The position numbers were made by a program, and so were the translations under genes. From Nitrospirillum viridazoti CBAmc (GTDB lineage Bacteria; Pseudomonadota; Alphaproteobacteria; Azospirillales; Azospirillaceae), in assembly GCF_000730165.1 (NCBI RefSeq), contig NZ_CP022111.1:930001-994000 (forward strand): a stretch of 64,000 bases of DNA. Reading direction: 5' to 3'. This document shows, one piece after another, positions 26,176 to 35,042 of this stretch; position 1 is the stretch's first letter, and the number at the start of each line of letters is the position of its first letter. The notes under the pieces were generated by a model, which worked only from the letters and a program-made list of their open reading frames with translations, searched no databases and was not told where the DNA came from.

Positions 26176-26252
26176 GACCAGATCTTGCCTTCAACAAAAC
26201 TGAAACCGTGTGGGGCCAGAGACGCCAGCCGGCGCCGTCCGTCAAGCCCTGG

Positions 26253-26262
26253 GACGTGGGGT
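26253..26262. repeat. Target-site duplication, left copy
   Basis: GACGTGGGGT, identical to 27494-27503 on the other side of the insertion sequence. A 10-bp duplication is in the range known for ISAs1-type elements. Confidence 0.8.
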
Positions 26263-27493
26263 CACGGCAATCGCTTGAAGCGGGTCTTGACAAGACGGGG
26301 CTTTCGGAGCGGTGGCGATCTGTGATTCGTAGGAGGCTCCATTGATCTGGAGTTCTCGATGGCCGGTTCGCTTCTCGACCATTTTGCGGCGCTCAGCGAT
26401 CCGCGGCAATCCTGGAAGGTCATTTATCCACTGCCGGAGATTCTGCTTGTGGTGCTCTGCGCAACGATCGCGGGGGCTGAGGATTTCGTCGAGATTCGGC
26501 GCTGGGGCACGATGAACCGGGATTTCCTGCGGCGGTTTTTGCCCTATGCGGGCGGGATTCCGAGCCACGATACGCTGAACGACATCCTCAACGCGCTCGA
26601 CGGCGATCTTTTTGCGCGATGCTTCGGCGACTGGGTCGAGGGGCTGCGCGAGGCCGAGCCCGACATCGTCGCGATCGACGGTAAGACCTCGCGGCGGACG
26701 CATGACCGGGCGAAGGATCGCAATCCGCTGCATCTCGTTTCAGCCTGGGCCAGCCGGCAGCGCTTGGTGCTGGGCCAGCAAGCTTGCGAGGCCAAGTCGA
26801 ATGAGATTACGGCCATTCCGTTGCTGCTCGACCGCTTGGCGTTGACCGGGGCGCTCGTCACCATCGATGCGATGGGCTGCCAGACCAAGATCGCCCAGAA
26901 GATTCTCGATAAAGGCGCCGATTACCTGCTGGCCATCAAAGAGAACTGGCCCAACCTGCACAGCGAGGTCATCCGCCACTTCGACGATCTGCCTGCCGCC
27001 GACACGTTCGACACGACCGATGGCGAGCACGGCCGCATCGAGGTGCGCCGCCATGTCGTCAGCCACGAAGTTGACTGGCTTACCACAGACCGCCGCTTCC
27101 CCGGCGAGCCCCGCTTCCCCGGCCTCAAGGCCATCGCCATGGTCGAAGCCGAGATCGAGCGTGACGGCAAAACCAGCCGGGAACGCCGATACTACCTGTC
27201 ATCTCAAAAACTCGACACGCGCCTCTTCGCTCATGCCGTCCGAGCCCACTGGCATATCGAAAACCGGCTCCACTGGGTCCTCGATGTCGTCTTCCATGAA
27301 GACTTGAGCCGTCTCAGATCCGGCAACGGCCCCCACAACATGGCAACCATCCGACACATGGCCTTGAACCTCCTGCGCGGCGCAAAGGATAAGCACAGCC
27401 TCAAAGTCCGAAGAAAATCCGCCGCATGGGATACCCAATACCTTCACGCCGTCATCACACAGTCCGCATAACCCCCTTCAAGCGATTCCCCTG
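26263..27493 (+). mobile_element. ISAs1-family insertion sequence, complete
   Basis: About 1231 bp with one transposase gene, terminal inverted repeats and a 10-bp target duplication. The left end begins CACGGCAATCGCTTGAAG and the right end (reverse complement) begins CAGGGGAATCGCTTGAAG, so 16 of the first 18 bases agree. After the shared block a further GGGT follows on both sides with one mismatch. Clean ends, a full transposase and an intact duplication point to a recent, possibly still active, insertion between trmFO and the ArsR operon. Confidence 0.9.
26359..27471 (+). CDS. ISAs1-family transposase
   Basis: A 370-aa DDE transposase. The N-terminal DUF-like domain is LLDHFAALSDPRQSWKVIYP. 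The catalytic parts include DIVAIDGKTSRRTHDR (first Asp), ALVTIDAMGCQTKIAQKI (second Asp), DYLLAIKENWPNLHSEV, and the C-terminal HWHIENRLHWVLDVVFHED (YREK-like Glu region). Family length is normal and no frameshift is seen. GGAG sits 6 nt before the ATG. Base composition is slightly lower in GC than the neighbouring genes. Confidence 0.95.
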   Translation: MAGSLLDHFAALSDPRQSWKVIYPLPEILLVVLCATIAGAEDFVEIRRWGTMNRDFLRRFLPYAGGIPSHDTLNDILNALDGDLFARCFGDWVEGLREAEPDIVAIDGKTSRRTHDRAKDRNPLHLVSAWASRQRLVLGQQACEAKSNEITAIPLLLDRLALTGALVTIDAMGCQTKIAQKILDKGADYLLAIKENWPNLHSEVIRHFDDLPAADTFDTTDGEHGRIEVRRHVVSHEVDWLTTDRRFPGEPRFPGLKAIAMVEAEIERDGKTSRERRYYLSSQKLDTRLFAHAVRAHWHIENRLHWVLDVVFHEDLSRLRSGNGPHNMATIRHMALNLLRGAKDKHSLKVRRKSAAWDTQYLHAVITQSA

Positions 27494-27503
27494 GACGTGG
27501 GGT
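27494..27503. repeat. Target-site duplication, right copy
   Basis: GACGTGGGGT, the partner of 26253-26262, directly after the right terminal inverted repeat. Confidence 0.8.
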
Positions 27504-27531
27504 CGATGCGGGCGCCGGAAAAGGCGCTTGC

Positions 27532-27568
27532 AATTCGCTGACACCTGTAAGAATTTACTGACACATGT
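27532..27568 (+). promoter_or_regulatory. Direct-repeat element upstream of the ArsR operon
   Basis: AATTCGCTGACACCTGT (27532-27548) and AATTTACTGACACATGT (27552-27568) agree at 14 of 17 positions and repeat with a 20-bp period, close to two helical turns. Placed 17 bp before the proposed TTG start of the ArsR-type gene, so probably its operator. Confidence 0.5.
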
Positions 27569-27584
27569 CCGATGGGGTTTGCGC

Positions 27585-27899
27585 TTGTCCATTTCCGGAG
27601 ACGATCTGCTGACGATGCTGTCGGCGTTGGCTAATCCGCACCGGCTGCGGATCCTGGCCACGCTGAAGGCCGAGGGTCGCAGCTATGTTAGCCAGCTGGC
27701 GCGGCAGGTCGGTATCAGCCGGCCGCTGTTGCACCTGCACCTGCAGAAGCTGGAAGAGGCGGGGCTGGTCACCAGCCAGTTGGAGTTGTCGCCGGACGGC
27801 AAGGCGCTGAACTTCTTCGCGGTGGCGGATTTCGCAGTGCATCTGACGCCGGACCTACTGGTCCAGGCGGCGGCGACGCTCAGTGCCAAGACCGAATAA
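27585..27899 (+). CDS. ArsR-type winged-helix regulator
   Basis: A ~104-aa winged-helix DNA-binding protein: MLSALANPHRLRILATLKAE is the first helix pair, and SYVSQLARQVGISRPLLHLH is the recognition part, with a wing at LVTSQLELSPDGKALNFF. No metal-binding cysteine motif of metal-sensing ArsR proteins is seen, so it probably senses something else. The start is uncertain: TTG at 27585 has GGGG 7 nt upstream, ATG at 27615 lacks a well-spaced site, and the frame upstream runs into the insertion sequence. First gene of a three-gene unit with two membrane proteins. Confidence 0.8.
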   Translation: MSISGDDLLTMLSALANPHRLRILATLKAEGRSYVSQLARQVGISRPLLHLHLQKLEEAGLVTSQLELSPDGKALNFFAVADFAVHLTPDLLVQAAATLSAKTE

Positions 27900-27924
27900 G
27901 ACCTTGAACTGAAGGAACAAAAGA

Positions 27925-28182
27925 ATGTCGCCCAGTATCTATCTTCTTACCTTGCTGCTGTTCTTCGGCACCTTCGTGCTGATCTTCGGCTTCAAGTACT
28001 TCTCCGCCGCCGTGGCGGCTCGCGCCAAGCTGGAGACCGAGGCCGGCTATCGCGCCCTGGCCGAGCGGGCGATCGCGGCCCAGGCGGAGACCCGGGCCGC
28101 CCTGGCGGCGCTGACGGGCGACATGGCCAAGCTGGCCGCCAGCCTTGCTGCGGTGGAACGCATCCTACGCGAAGTGGAATAG
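27925..28182 (+). CDS. Small membrane protein with coiled-coil tail
   Basis: An 85-aa protein with one N-terminal membrane segment (LLTLLLFFGTFVLIFGFKYF, residues ~8-27). An Ala/Leu/Glu-rich helical tail (residues ~30-84) has heptad-like spacing, so it probably forms a coiled coil in the cytoplasm. GAAGGA precedes the ATG by 9 nt. Follows the ArsR-type regulator by 25 bp and precedes a polytopic membrane protein. I do not recognise a named family. It could be a partner or sensor element for the next gene. Confidence 0.7.
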   Translation: MSPSIYLLTLLLFFGTFVLIFGFKYFSAAVAARAKLETEAGYRALAERAIAAQAETRAALAALTGDMAKLAASLAAVERILREVE

Positions 28183-28231
28183 GGCCCGGTCGCCGGGCGT
28201 GCCCATCAAAATCAAAACAGGGGACAGGGAA

Positions 28232-28636
28232 ATGACGATATCGGTGTTTCGGCTTTATCTGTTGCGGGCGGGCTATCTGTTGATCGCGCTGGCCATGGGC
28301 GGGCTGACCTGGCCCGAGATCCTGGACCCGGCGGCGGACTGGAGCTTCAACCAGGGCGTGGTCCGTTGCATGTTGGGGGCGTTGACGTTGCTGTGCCTGC
28401 TGGGTGTGCGCTATCCACTGCAGATGCTGCCCCTGCTGATGTTCGAATTGACGTGGAAGATGATCTGGCTGGCGCGGGTGGCGCTGCCGGCCTGGATGTC
28501 CGGTCACATCGACGACGGCATGGCGGAAAACATCTTCGCGGTGGGTATCGGTGCCATCTACTGGTTCATCATCCCCTGGCGCTATGTCATTGACCGCTAT
28601 GTGACCCAGTCCGGTGACCGCTGGGCGTGGCGCTGA
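28232..28636 (+). CDS. Polytopic membrane protein of unknown function
   Basis: A 134-aa protein with about four hydrophobic segments (AGYLLIALAMGGLTW, CMLGALTLLCLLGV, LMFELTWKMIWLARVAL and IFAVGIGAIYWFIIPW). Ends in a short basic tail. The ATG at 28232 has ACAGGGAA just upstream, and the preceding 49 bp are non-coding. Third gene of the ArsR-regulated unit. Family not recognised; no catalytic motif seen. Possibly a small transporter or stress-envelope protein induced when the ArsR-type repressor is released. Confidence 0.7.
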   Translation: MTISVFRLYLLRAGYLLIALAMGGLTWPEILDPAADWSFNQGVVRCMLGALTLLCLLGVRYPLQMLPLLMFELTWKMIWLARVALPAWMSGHIDDGMAENIFAVGIGAIYWFIIPWRYVIDRYVTQSGDRWAWR

Positions 28637-28801
28637 TGCGACGGGATGACCGGCGCCGGGCGGGGGGCTTACATCGGGCGCCGGTCGTCCCCACCTCTAG
28701 GAGGCCAAGCATTGCGGCGGGCGGCACCGCCATGCCATAGTGCCGCGCCTTCACGGGCGTCGTTATCGACCTACACCTTATTCAGGACACGGGACCCACC
28801 C

Positions 28802-29029
28802 ATGGGCTCTTTTAGCATCTGGCACTGGCTGATCGTTCTTTTCATCGCCCTGCTGCTGTTCGGCAACCGCCTGCCCCGTATGATGGGTGACTTCGGCAAG
28901 GGCATTAAGAACTTCAAGGCCGGCCTGAACGAACAGGAAGAAGGCGGCGCCTCGGCGCCCCGCTCGATCGATGGCCACACGGACGCCTCGACGACCTCCG
29001 CGCCCAAGGACACCGTTTCCAAGGGCTGA
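28802..29029 (+). CDS. tatA: TatA, twin-arginine translocase pore subunit
   Basis: A 75-aa protein with the TatA pattern: a short N-terminal membrane helix ([15 protein letters not shown]), the hinge NRLPRMM, and the amphipathic helix [14 protein letters not shown], then a polar tail. TatA oligomers form the variable pore for folded proteins such as the DUF1501 protein in this window. First gene of tatABC; the tatB start is 132 bp downstream. Confidence 0.95.
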   Translation: MGSFSIWHWLIVLFIALLLFGNRLPRMMGDFGKGIKNFKAGLNEQEEGGASAPRSIDGHTDASTTSAPKDTVSKG

Positions 29030-29161
29030 ACCGGTTCGGGGTCAGGCGGACGCCGGGCCCCGCTGGACGGATCCGTCGCGCCGGAACGGCCGGGGTGCAA
29101 CCGCGCCCGCAGCCGTTGTGGGCCGACGTCGGGGAATTGTCGGGAATAAGGCACGCCGCCC

Positions 29162-29731
29162 ATGTTCGACATCGCATGGTCCGAACTCGCGCTCATCGGT
29201 GTGGTGGCGCTGGTCGTCATCGGACCCAAGGACCTGCCGGTGGCGCTCTATACCGCCGGGAAGTGGATGCGCAAGGCGCGCCTGCTGGCCCGTGATTTCC
29301 AGTCCCACCTGGATGACATGGTGCGCCAGGCCGAGCTTGAGGATCTGCGCAAGCAGGCCCAGAAGGTGGCACAATTCGACCTGACGGCCGAGGTCACCAA
29401 GATGGTGGACCCCACCGACAGCGTGCGCCAGGCCCTGGAGATCAACCCTACCGCGTCGCTGACGGCGACCGAAGTCACGCCCGCGCCGACCGCCGCACCC
29501 GAGGGAGCCTCAGAGGGGAGCCCTGAGGGAACCATCGAAACCCAGCCCAAGGTCGAGACGGCGGAAGCCGAGCTGCCGGCCATCGGCTCCCCCGCCATGC
29601 CCCTGATTCTGCCTGAATCGACGCCGGAGGCGGCGGCCGAGCCTGTGCCGGTGGCCCCAGTGGCATCGGCGGCCCCGGCGCCGCACGCCGAACACGCTGG
29701 CGCCGATGCGCCGGCCCTGACCAAATCCTGA
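29162..29731 (+). CDS. tatB: TatB, twin-arginine translocase receptor subunit
   Basis: A 189-aa protein: MFDIAWSELALIGVVALVVIG is split by the family's conserved Glu in SELALIG and followed by PKDLPVALYTAGKWM and an amphipathic region (ARLLARDFQSHLDDM). TatB works with TatC in signal-peptide recognition. The Ala/Pro/Glu-rich tail after residue ~105 is low-complexity and longer than in many homologues. tatC follows 16 bp on. Confidence 0.95.
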   Translation: MFDIAWSELALIGVVALVVIGPKDLPVALYTAGKWMRKARLLARDFQSHLDDMVRQAELEDLRKQAQKVAQFDLTAEVTKMVDPTDSVRQALEINPTASLTATEVTPAPTAAPEGASEGSPEGTIETQPKVETAEAELPAIGSPAMPLILPESTPEAAAEPVPVAPVASAAPAPHAEHAGADAPALTKS

Positions 29732-29747
29732 TAGGGCCAGCGCCCCC

Positions 29748-30581
29748 ATGGCCGATCCCACCCAAGACGAAATCGACGCTTCGCGCATGCCGCTGCTGGA
29801 TCACCTGATCGAGCTGCGCAACCGCCTGATCATTTCCTTGTCCGCCCTGCTGGTCGCGTTCCTGGTCTGCTACCAGTTCGCCGCCCGCATCTACGGCTGG
29901 CTGCTGGTCCCCATGGTCAAGGCCTGGGGTGAACATGCGCCGGAGCATAAGTTGATCTTCACCGCGCCCACCGAGGCCTTCTTCACCTATGTGAAGGTGT
30001 CCTTGTGGGCGGCAGCGCTGATCGCCTTCCCCATCATCGCCCAGCAGATCTGGAAGTTCGTGGCGCCCGGCCTGTACAAGCATGAGCGCAAGGCTTTCCT
30101 GCCCTTCCTATTGGCGACGCCGGTGCTGTTTTTGCTCGGCACCTGCATGGTTTATTTCTTCGTGATGCCCACGGCGCTCAGCTTCTTCCTCAGCTTTGAG
30201 CAGAAGGGCGGGGCAGGGGTTGTTCCCATCGTGGCCGAGACGCGGGTGGAACAATACCTGTCCTTCGCCATGTCGCTGATCTTCGCCTTCGGCATCGCTT
30301 TCCAGATGCCGGTTCTGCTCAGCCTGCTGGTGCGGGTCGGCATTCTGACCGCTGATCAGCTGGCGTCTAAGCGCCGCTATGCCATTGTGCTGATCTTCGT
30401 GCTGGCCGCCATCCTGACGCCGCCCGACCCCATCAGCCAGACCACCCTGGCGGCACCCATGATCGTCCTGTACGAGGTGTCGGTGTTCGCCCCCCGCCGT
30501 ATCGAGCGCAGCCGGGCGCGGGAGTTGGCGAAGGCGGAAGCCGAAGAGAAGGCCGCGAACGGCGAGGGCACGCCCGGCTGA
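29748..30581 (+). CDS. tatC: TatC, twin-arginine translocase core subunit
   Basis: A 277-aa inner-membrane protein with six transmembrane segments that binds Tat signal peptides. Seen: SRMPLLDHLIELRNRL at the N-terminus, FTAPTEAFFTYVKVSLWAA, PIIAQQIWKFVAPGLYKHER, and FGIAFQMPVLLSLLVRVG. The hydrophilic tail is Ala/Glu/Lys-rich. It completes the tatABC operon directly upstream of serS. Confidence 0.96.
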   Translation: MADPTQDEIDASRMPLLDHLIELRNRLIISLSALLVAFLVCYQFAARIYGWLLVPMVKAWGEHAPEHKLIFTAPTEAFFTYVKVSLWAAALIAFPIIAQQIWKFVAPGLYKHERKAFLPFLLATPVLFLLGTCMVYFFVMPTALSFFLSFEQKGGAGVVPIVAETRVEQYLSFAMSLIFAFGIAFQMPVLLSLLVRVGILTADQLASKRRYAIVLIFVLAAILTPPDPISQTTLAAPMIVLYEVSVFAPRRIERSRARELAKAEAEEKAANGEGTPG

Positions 30582-30695
30582 TGCCGGGCCTTGCTCCAGG
30601 GGTGGGGCCAAAATGGCGGGGCGGGCTGGACCCCGGTGGGGCTTCCCGCTTATAAGTCGGTGACCAATGTCTAACCGTCTTCCAAGAAGCCTGCC

Positions 30696-31967
30696 ATGCA
30701 TGACCTCCGCGTTCTCCGCGACAATCCCGAAGCCTTTGACGGCGGCTTGGCCCGCCGCGGGTTGCCGCCCCAGTCCGCCGTCGTGCTGGACCTGGACGCC
30801 CGCCGCCGCGCGGCCCAGACGGCGCTGCAGGACATGCAGGCCCGCCGGAACGAGGCGTCGAAGCTGATCGGCGCCTACAAGAAGGACGGCAAGGACGCAC
30901 AGCCGCTGATGGACGAGGTCGCCAGCCTCAAGGAAGGCATGGCGGAGGCCGAGGCCACCGAGAAGGCGCTGTCGGAAGAGCTGGACCGCCTGCTGTCGAC
31001 CATCCCCAACCTGCCGGCCACCGACGTGCCGCAGGGCAAGGACGAGCACGACAATGTGGAGCGCCACCGCGTCGGCACGCCATCCGTGATCGAAAACGCC
31101 AAGGAGCATTTCGACCTGGGCGAGGCCCTGGGCTTCATGGATTTCAGCGCCGCCGCCAAGCTGTCGGGCGCCCGTTTCACCGTGCTGAAGGGGCCGCTGG
31201 CCCGGCTGGAGCGCGCGCTGGGCGACTTCATGTTGGACACCCACACCCGGGAGTTCGGCTATACAGAGGTGTCGCCGCCCCTGATGGTGCGGGACGAGGC
31301 CGCGTACGGCACTGGCCAGTTGCCCAAGTTCGCCGAGGATCTGTTCCAGACCAACACCGGCCACTGGCTGATCCCCACGGCGGAGGTGCCGCTGACCAAC
31401 CTGGTGGCCGACAGCATCCTGGACGCGGAAGAACTGCCCCTGCGCATGACGGCCCGCACACCCTGCTTCCGTGCCGAGGCGGGTGCCGCCGGCCGCGACA
31501 CCCGCGGCATGATTCGCCAACACCAGTTCTACAAGGTGGAGATGGTCAGCGTGACCACGCCCGATCAGTCGGCCGCCGAGCATGAGCGCATGACCGAGGC
31601 GGCGGAAACGGTGCTGAAGCGCCTGGGTCTGCCCTTCCGCACCGTCACCCTGTGCACCGGCGACATGGGTTTCAGCGCCGCCAAGACCTACGACATCGAA
31701 GTTTGGCTGCCGGGCCAGAACATGTATCGCGAGATCAGCAGCTGCTCCAACTGCGGGGACTTCCAGGCCCGCCGCATGAAGGCCCGCTGGCGCAACAAGG
31801 GCGACAAGAACACACAGTTCGTCCACACCCTGAACGGTTCGGGCGTGGCAGTGGGCCGCGCTTTGCTGGCCGTGATGGAGAATTATCAGGAGGCCGACGG
31901 CTCCATCCGCGTGCCCGAGGTTCTGGTCCCCTACATGAACGGGCTGGAGCGCATCGTCCGTGGCTGA
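30696..31967 (+). CDS. serS: Serine--tRNA ligase
   Basis: A 423-aa class II synthetase charging tRNA-Ser. The N-terminal coiled-coil arm that holds the tRNA long variable arm is visible at residues ~25-100. Class II motif 2 is [20 protein letters not shown] and motif 3 is [19 protein letters not shown] Ser-binding TAE-like [10 protein letters not shown] is also present. Length is normal. The 114-bp gap after tatC suggests its own promoter. The serS-surE-pcm-nlpD order is conserved in many proteobacteria. Confidence 0.97.
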   Translation: MHDLRVLRDNPEAFDGGLARRGLPPQSAVVLDLDARRRAAQTALQDMQARRNEASKLIGAYKKDGKDAQPLMDEVASLKEGMAEAEATEKALSEELDRLLSTIPNLPATDVPQGKDEHDNVERHRVGTPSVIENAKEHFDLGEALGFMDFSAAAKLSGARFTVLKGPLARLERALGDFMLDTHTREFGYTEVSPPLMVRDEAAYGTGQLPKFAEDLFQTNTGHWLIPTAEVPLTNLVADSILDAEELPLRMTARTPCFRAEAGAAGRDTRGMIRQHQFYKVEMVSVTTPDQSAAEHERMTEAAETVLKRLGLPFRTVTLCTGDMGFSAAKTYDIEVWLPGQNMYREISSCSNCGDFQARRMKARWRNKGDKNTQFVHTLNGSGVAVGRALLAVMENYQEADGSIRVPEVLVPYMNGLERIVRG

Positions 31968-31977
31968 GGGCACGCCG

Positions 31978-32760
31978 ATGCGGGCCCCGGGGGAAGACCG
32001 CCCCCTGCGCATCCTGATCAGCAATGACGATGGCATCCACGCCCCCGGCCTGGCGGCGCTGGAGCGCATCGCGCGCCAGCTGACCGACGATGTCTGGGTG
32101 GTGGCGCCGGAGGCGGAGCAGTCCGCCGCCAGCCATTCACTCACCATCCACCGCCCGTTGCGCATGAAGCGGGTGGCCGACCGGCGCTATACCGTCGACG
32201 GCACGCCCACCGACTGTGTGCTGCTGGCCGTGAACCAGTTGATGGCCGACCAGCGACCGGACGTGGTGCTGTCTGGCGTGAACCACGGCCAGAATCTGGG
32301 CGAGGACGTGACCTACTCGGGCACCGTCGCCGCCGCCATGGAGGCAACCCTCCTGGGCGTCCGGGCCTTCGCCTTCAGCTTGCGCCTGCGCGACGGCCGC
32401 GATCCCGACTGGGCCACGGCCGAGCGCTGGGGGCCGGAGGTGGTGCGCAAGGGCCTGGCCGTGGAGTGGCCGCGCCATGTCCTGCTGAATGTGAACTTCC
32501 CGGCGGTGGATCCGGACAAGGTGGCCGGCATCCACGTGGTGCGCCATGCCAACCGCAAGGCCGGCGACGATTTGTTCGAGCGCATGGACCCCCGAGGCCG
32601 TCCCTATATCTGGATTGGCGCCGCGCGGGGATTGAACGAGGTGCCGGAAGACACCGATGTCCACGTGGTGGAGGCGCTGGGCGGCATTTCCGTCACGCCC
32701 ATCCACCTGGACTTGACGCACTACGAGACCTTGAAGCGGCTGGAGGGGGTATTCGGGTGA
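31978..32760 (+). CDS. surE: SurE, 5'/3'-nucleotidase (survival protein)
   Basis: A 260-aa metal-dependent nucleoside monophosphate phosphatase. The metal-binding N-terminus is ILISNDDGIHAPGL, the Ser/Asn site is AEQSAASHSLT, and SGVNHGQNLGEDVTYSGTV is the conserved core. The ATG at 31978 has GAGGG 8 nt upstream; a GTG at 31960 would overlap serS. The stop overlaps the GTG of pcm by 4 bp (GTGA), so the two are coupled. Confidence 0.95.
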   Translation: MRAPGEDRPLRILISNDDGIHAPGLAALERIARQLTDDVWVVAPEAEQSAASHSLTIHRPLRMKRVADRRYTVDGTPTDCVLLAVNQLMADQRPDVVLSGVNHGQNLGEDVTYSGTVAAAMEATLLGVRAFAFSLRLRDGRDPDWATAERWGPEVVRKGLAVEWPRHVLLNVNFPAVDPDKVAGIHVVRHANRKAGDDLFERMDPRGRPYIWIGAARGLNEVPEDTDVHVVEALGGISVTPIHLDLTHYETLKRLEGVFG

Positions 32761-33521
32761 GCAGTGCTGCGCGCAAGATCCGTCTGTTGATGCTGTTGCG
32801 CCGCAATGGCGTGAACAGCACGGACGTTTTGCGCGCCATGGAGCTGATCCCGCGGGAGGTGTTCGTGCCCCCCACCTTCCACGACCAGGCTTATGAGGAC
32901 ACGGCGCTGCCCATCGGCCATGGGCAGACCATCAGCCAGCCCATGGTGGTGGGGCTGATGACCCAGGCCCTGCAGCTGAGCGACCGGCTCAAGGTGCTGG
33001 AGATCGGCACCGGGTCTGGCTATCAGGCGGCAGTGCTGGCCAAGATCGCCCGCCGGGTCTACACCATCGAGCGCCACCGACCCTTGCTGGCGGAGGCGGA
33101 GGGGCGTTTCCAGGCCCTGCGCCTGCATAACATCACCGCACGCCATGGCGACGGTATGCGCGGCTGGCCCCAGGCGGCGCCCTTCGAGCGCATCCTGGTG
33201 ACGGCGGGAGGCGGCATGGATCCGCCGCCCGACCTGATGGACCAGCTTGCGGTGGGGGGCATCATGGTCATACCCTTGGGCGCCGACCGCCGCAGCCTGC
33301 ATGTCGTGCGCCTGCGTAAGACGGAGACGGGGGTGGAGCGTGAGCAGCTGTGGCCGGTACGGTTCGTGCCCCTGTTACCCGAAGTCCCTGTTGAGCCAGG
33401 GCGAGCCGAACCCGGACGGGGACAGGCCGCACCGGGGCAGGGGGGGATGGAGCGGGGTGATATGCCTCCGCCGGCCCTAATTCCGCCCGACTTTTCCGAC
33501 GTAATCCATCAGCGGGCGTGA
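32757..33521 (+). CDS. pcm: Protein-L-isoaspartate O-methyltransferase
   Basis: A 254-aa SAM-dependent enzyme that methylates isoaspartyl residues in aged proteins. Motifs are TISQPMVVGLMTQAL (active-site region), the SAM loop VLEIGTGSGYQAAVLA, YTIERHRPLLAEA and ILVTAGGGMDPPPDLMDQLA. The GTG start at 32757 overlaps the surE stop. A Pro/Gly-rich stretch before the C-terminus (PVEPGRAEPGRGQAAPGQGG) is an insertion compared with E. coli Pcm. It overlaps the nlpD-like start by about 1-4 bp. Confidence 0.95.
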   Translation: MSSAARKIRLLMLLRRNGVNSTDVLRAMELIPREVFVPPTFHDQAYEDTALPIGHGQTISQPMVVGLMTQALQLSDRLKVLEIGTGSGYQAAVLAKIARRVYTIERHRPLLAEAEGRFQALRLHNITARHGDGMRGWPQAAPFERILVTAGGGMDPPPDLMDQLAVGGIMVIPLGADRRSLHVVRLRKTETGVEREQLWPVRFVPLLPEVPVEPGRAEPGRGQAAPGQGGMERGDMPPPALIPPDFSDVIHQRA

Positions 33522-34918
33522 TGCCTTCCCTCGAACGACAAAGCGCGATGGCCTTGAAGACTTTCCACCGGATGACCGGTGCCGCCGCCCTTCCGACCAT
33601 GACCCTCGATTCCACGAGCGGCTTGTCCCGGCTGCTGATGCAGGGGGCCCTGGCGGGCGTCCTGGCATTCGGCCTGTCGGCCTGCGCCACCCGGTCGGAG
33701 CCGCCGGCGCCGGTGGTCACGCCACCGCCCACGCCGGCCAACGTCATCTTCGTATCGAAGGGGGAGACGATCTATGACGTGGCCAAGCGTTACAACATTC
33801 CGCTGCGCGACTTGATCGACGAGAATCGCCTGCAGCCGCCCTACACGGTCACGGCCGGGCAGCGCCTGGTGGTGCCCACGCCGCACACCTACGTCATCAA
33901 GCCGGGCGACACCCTGTACGGCATCGCCCGGACCTTCAACGTCGACAGCAGCGAACTGGCGCGCCTGAACAGCTTGGCGCCGCCCTACCTGCTGCGCGTG
34001 GGCCAGACCCTGAACCTGCCGCATGCCGGTCCAGCCCCGGCCTGGACGCCGCCGGGCGGCGCACCCACGGTCGCGGAGGCGCCCCCGCCGGCGGCCGCGC
34101 CGCGGCCGGGCGTTACCAGCGCCGGCCGCGCGCCCGTCTCGGTCGCCCCCGCACCGCAGGTATCGGCCGCCCCGCCGCCCGTCACGGTGGCCCCGCGCCG
34201 CACGGTGGAAAGCCAGGAACTGGCGGCCCCGTCGGCCTCGGCCCCGGCGGCGGCCCCGCTGCCCACGGGCACCACCGGCGCCGCCATCCCGCCGGGCGCC
34301 ACGGCCGCGCCCGCCGCGCGCTGGGCCCCCGTGACGCCAGGCTCCTCGTCCGAGCCCACCAGTGCGCCGTCCTCCGCCGCCCCCGCCATTTCCTCAGCGC
34401 CAACCACGCGTACCCCCGGCTCTGCCACTCCGCCGGCCGTGGTCGCCGCCGGCCCCTCGGTACCGCCGCCGTCCGCCATGCCCGCCACGCCGGCGCCTGA
34501 AGCTCCAGCCCCCGCCCCGAAGGGCGGCGCGCGCTTCCTGTGGCCGGTGACGGGGCAGGTGATCTCCACCCACGGGGCCAAGCCCGGCGGCCAGTACAAC
34601 GACGGCATCAACATTGCCGCCCCCACGGGCACACCGGTGGTGGCCGCCGACGCCGGCGTGGTGAAGTATGCCGGCAACCAGTTGCGCGGCTTCGGCAACC
34701 TGGTGCTGATCCAGCACGCCGACGGCATGGTGACGGCTTACGCCCAACTGGACCAGATCATGGTGGAAGCCAACGCCAAGGTGGCGCGCGGGCAGCGCAT
34801 CGGTACCGTGGGCGCCACCGGCAACGTCACCAGCCCGCAGCTGCACTTTGAAGTACGGCAGGGCAATAAGGTCTTGGATCCCATGGATGTTTTGGATCCG
34901 GGCAAAGGTGTCCGCTAG
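33521..34918 (+). CDS. nlpD: NlpD-like lipoprotein: two LysM domains plus degenerate M23 domain
   Basis: A ~465-aa outer-membrane lipoprotein. Lipobox LSAC (Cys about residue 55) follows a hydrophobic signal. Two LysM peptidoglycan-binding domains come next (VIFVSKGETIYDVAKRYNI and TYVIKPGDTLYGIARTFNV). A ~170-residue Pro/Ala linker follows, then an M23 (LytM) domain. In that domain the zinc ligands are lost: NDGINIAAP instead of H..D, TAYAQL instead of a histidine, and SPQLHFEVR lacking the first H. So, like E. coli NlpD/EnvC, it should activate cell-wall amidases rather than cut. The start is uncertain (33521, 33548 or 33599). Confidence 0.88.
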   Translation: MPSLERQSAMALKTFHRMTGAAALPTMTLDSTSGLSRLLMQGALAGVLAFGLSACATRSEPPAPVVTPPPTPANVIFVSKGETIYDVAKRYNIPLRDLIDENRLQPPYTVTAGQRLVVPTPHTYVIKPGDTLYGIARTFNVDSSELARLNSLAPPYLLRVGQTLNLPHAGPAPAWTPPGGAPTVAEAPPPAAAPRPGVTSAGRAPVSVAPAPQVSAAPPPVTVAPRRTVESQELAAPSASAPAAAPLPTGTTGAAIPPGATAAPAARWAPVTPGSSSEPTSAPSSAAPAISSAPTTRTPGSATPPAVVAAGPSVPPPSAMPATPAPEAPAPAPKGGARFLWPVTGQVISTHGAKPGGQYNDGINIAAPTGTPVVAADAGVVKYAGNQLRGFGNLVLIQHADGMVTAYAQLDQIMVEANAKVARGQRIGTVGATGNVTSPQLHFEVRQGNKVLDPMDVLDPGKGVR

Positions 34919-34958
34919 CCCGGTCATCCCTGCCTAGCGGGACTCGGGAATAGAGGTG

Positions 34959-34988
34959 GGGCGGCAGATTTTGCCGCCCTTGCCTTTT
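34959..34988 (+). terminator. Intrinsic terminator after nlpD
   Basis: Perfect 8-bp stem (GGGCGGCA at 34959-34966 with TGCCGCCC at 34972-34979) and a 5-nt loop, followed by TTGCCTTTT. It ends the serS-surE-pcm-nlpD run and separates it from the flagellar operon. Confidence 0.75.
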
Positions 34989-35042
34989 CCGGCAGTTTGC
35001 AAAAATACGAATAATTCCAACGCCCTAATTTGCCGGACCAAG

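Noticed and set aside
27426-27584. Upstream extension of the ArsR-type protein into the insertion sequence
   Set aside because: The extra residues are unlike the family and derive from the IS end; a start near 27585 is more likely.
30108-32165. Long minus-strand open frame opposite tatC, serS and surE
   Set aside because: It runs against three well-defined genes and has no recognisable domain or ribosome binding site.
33521-34918. Active M23 cell-wall endopeptidase
   Set aside because: All visible zinc-ligand positions of the LytM domain except one His are changed, so it is better read as an amidase activator.
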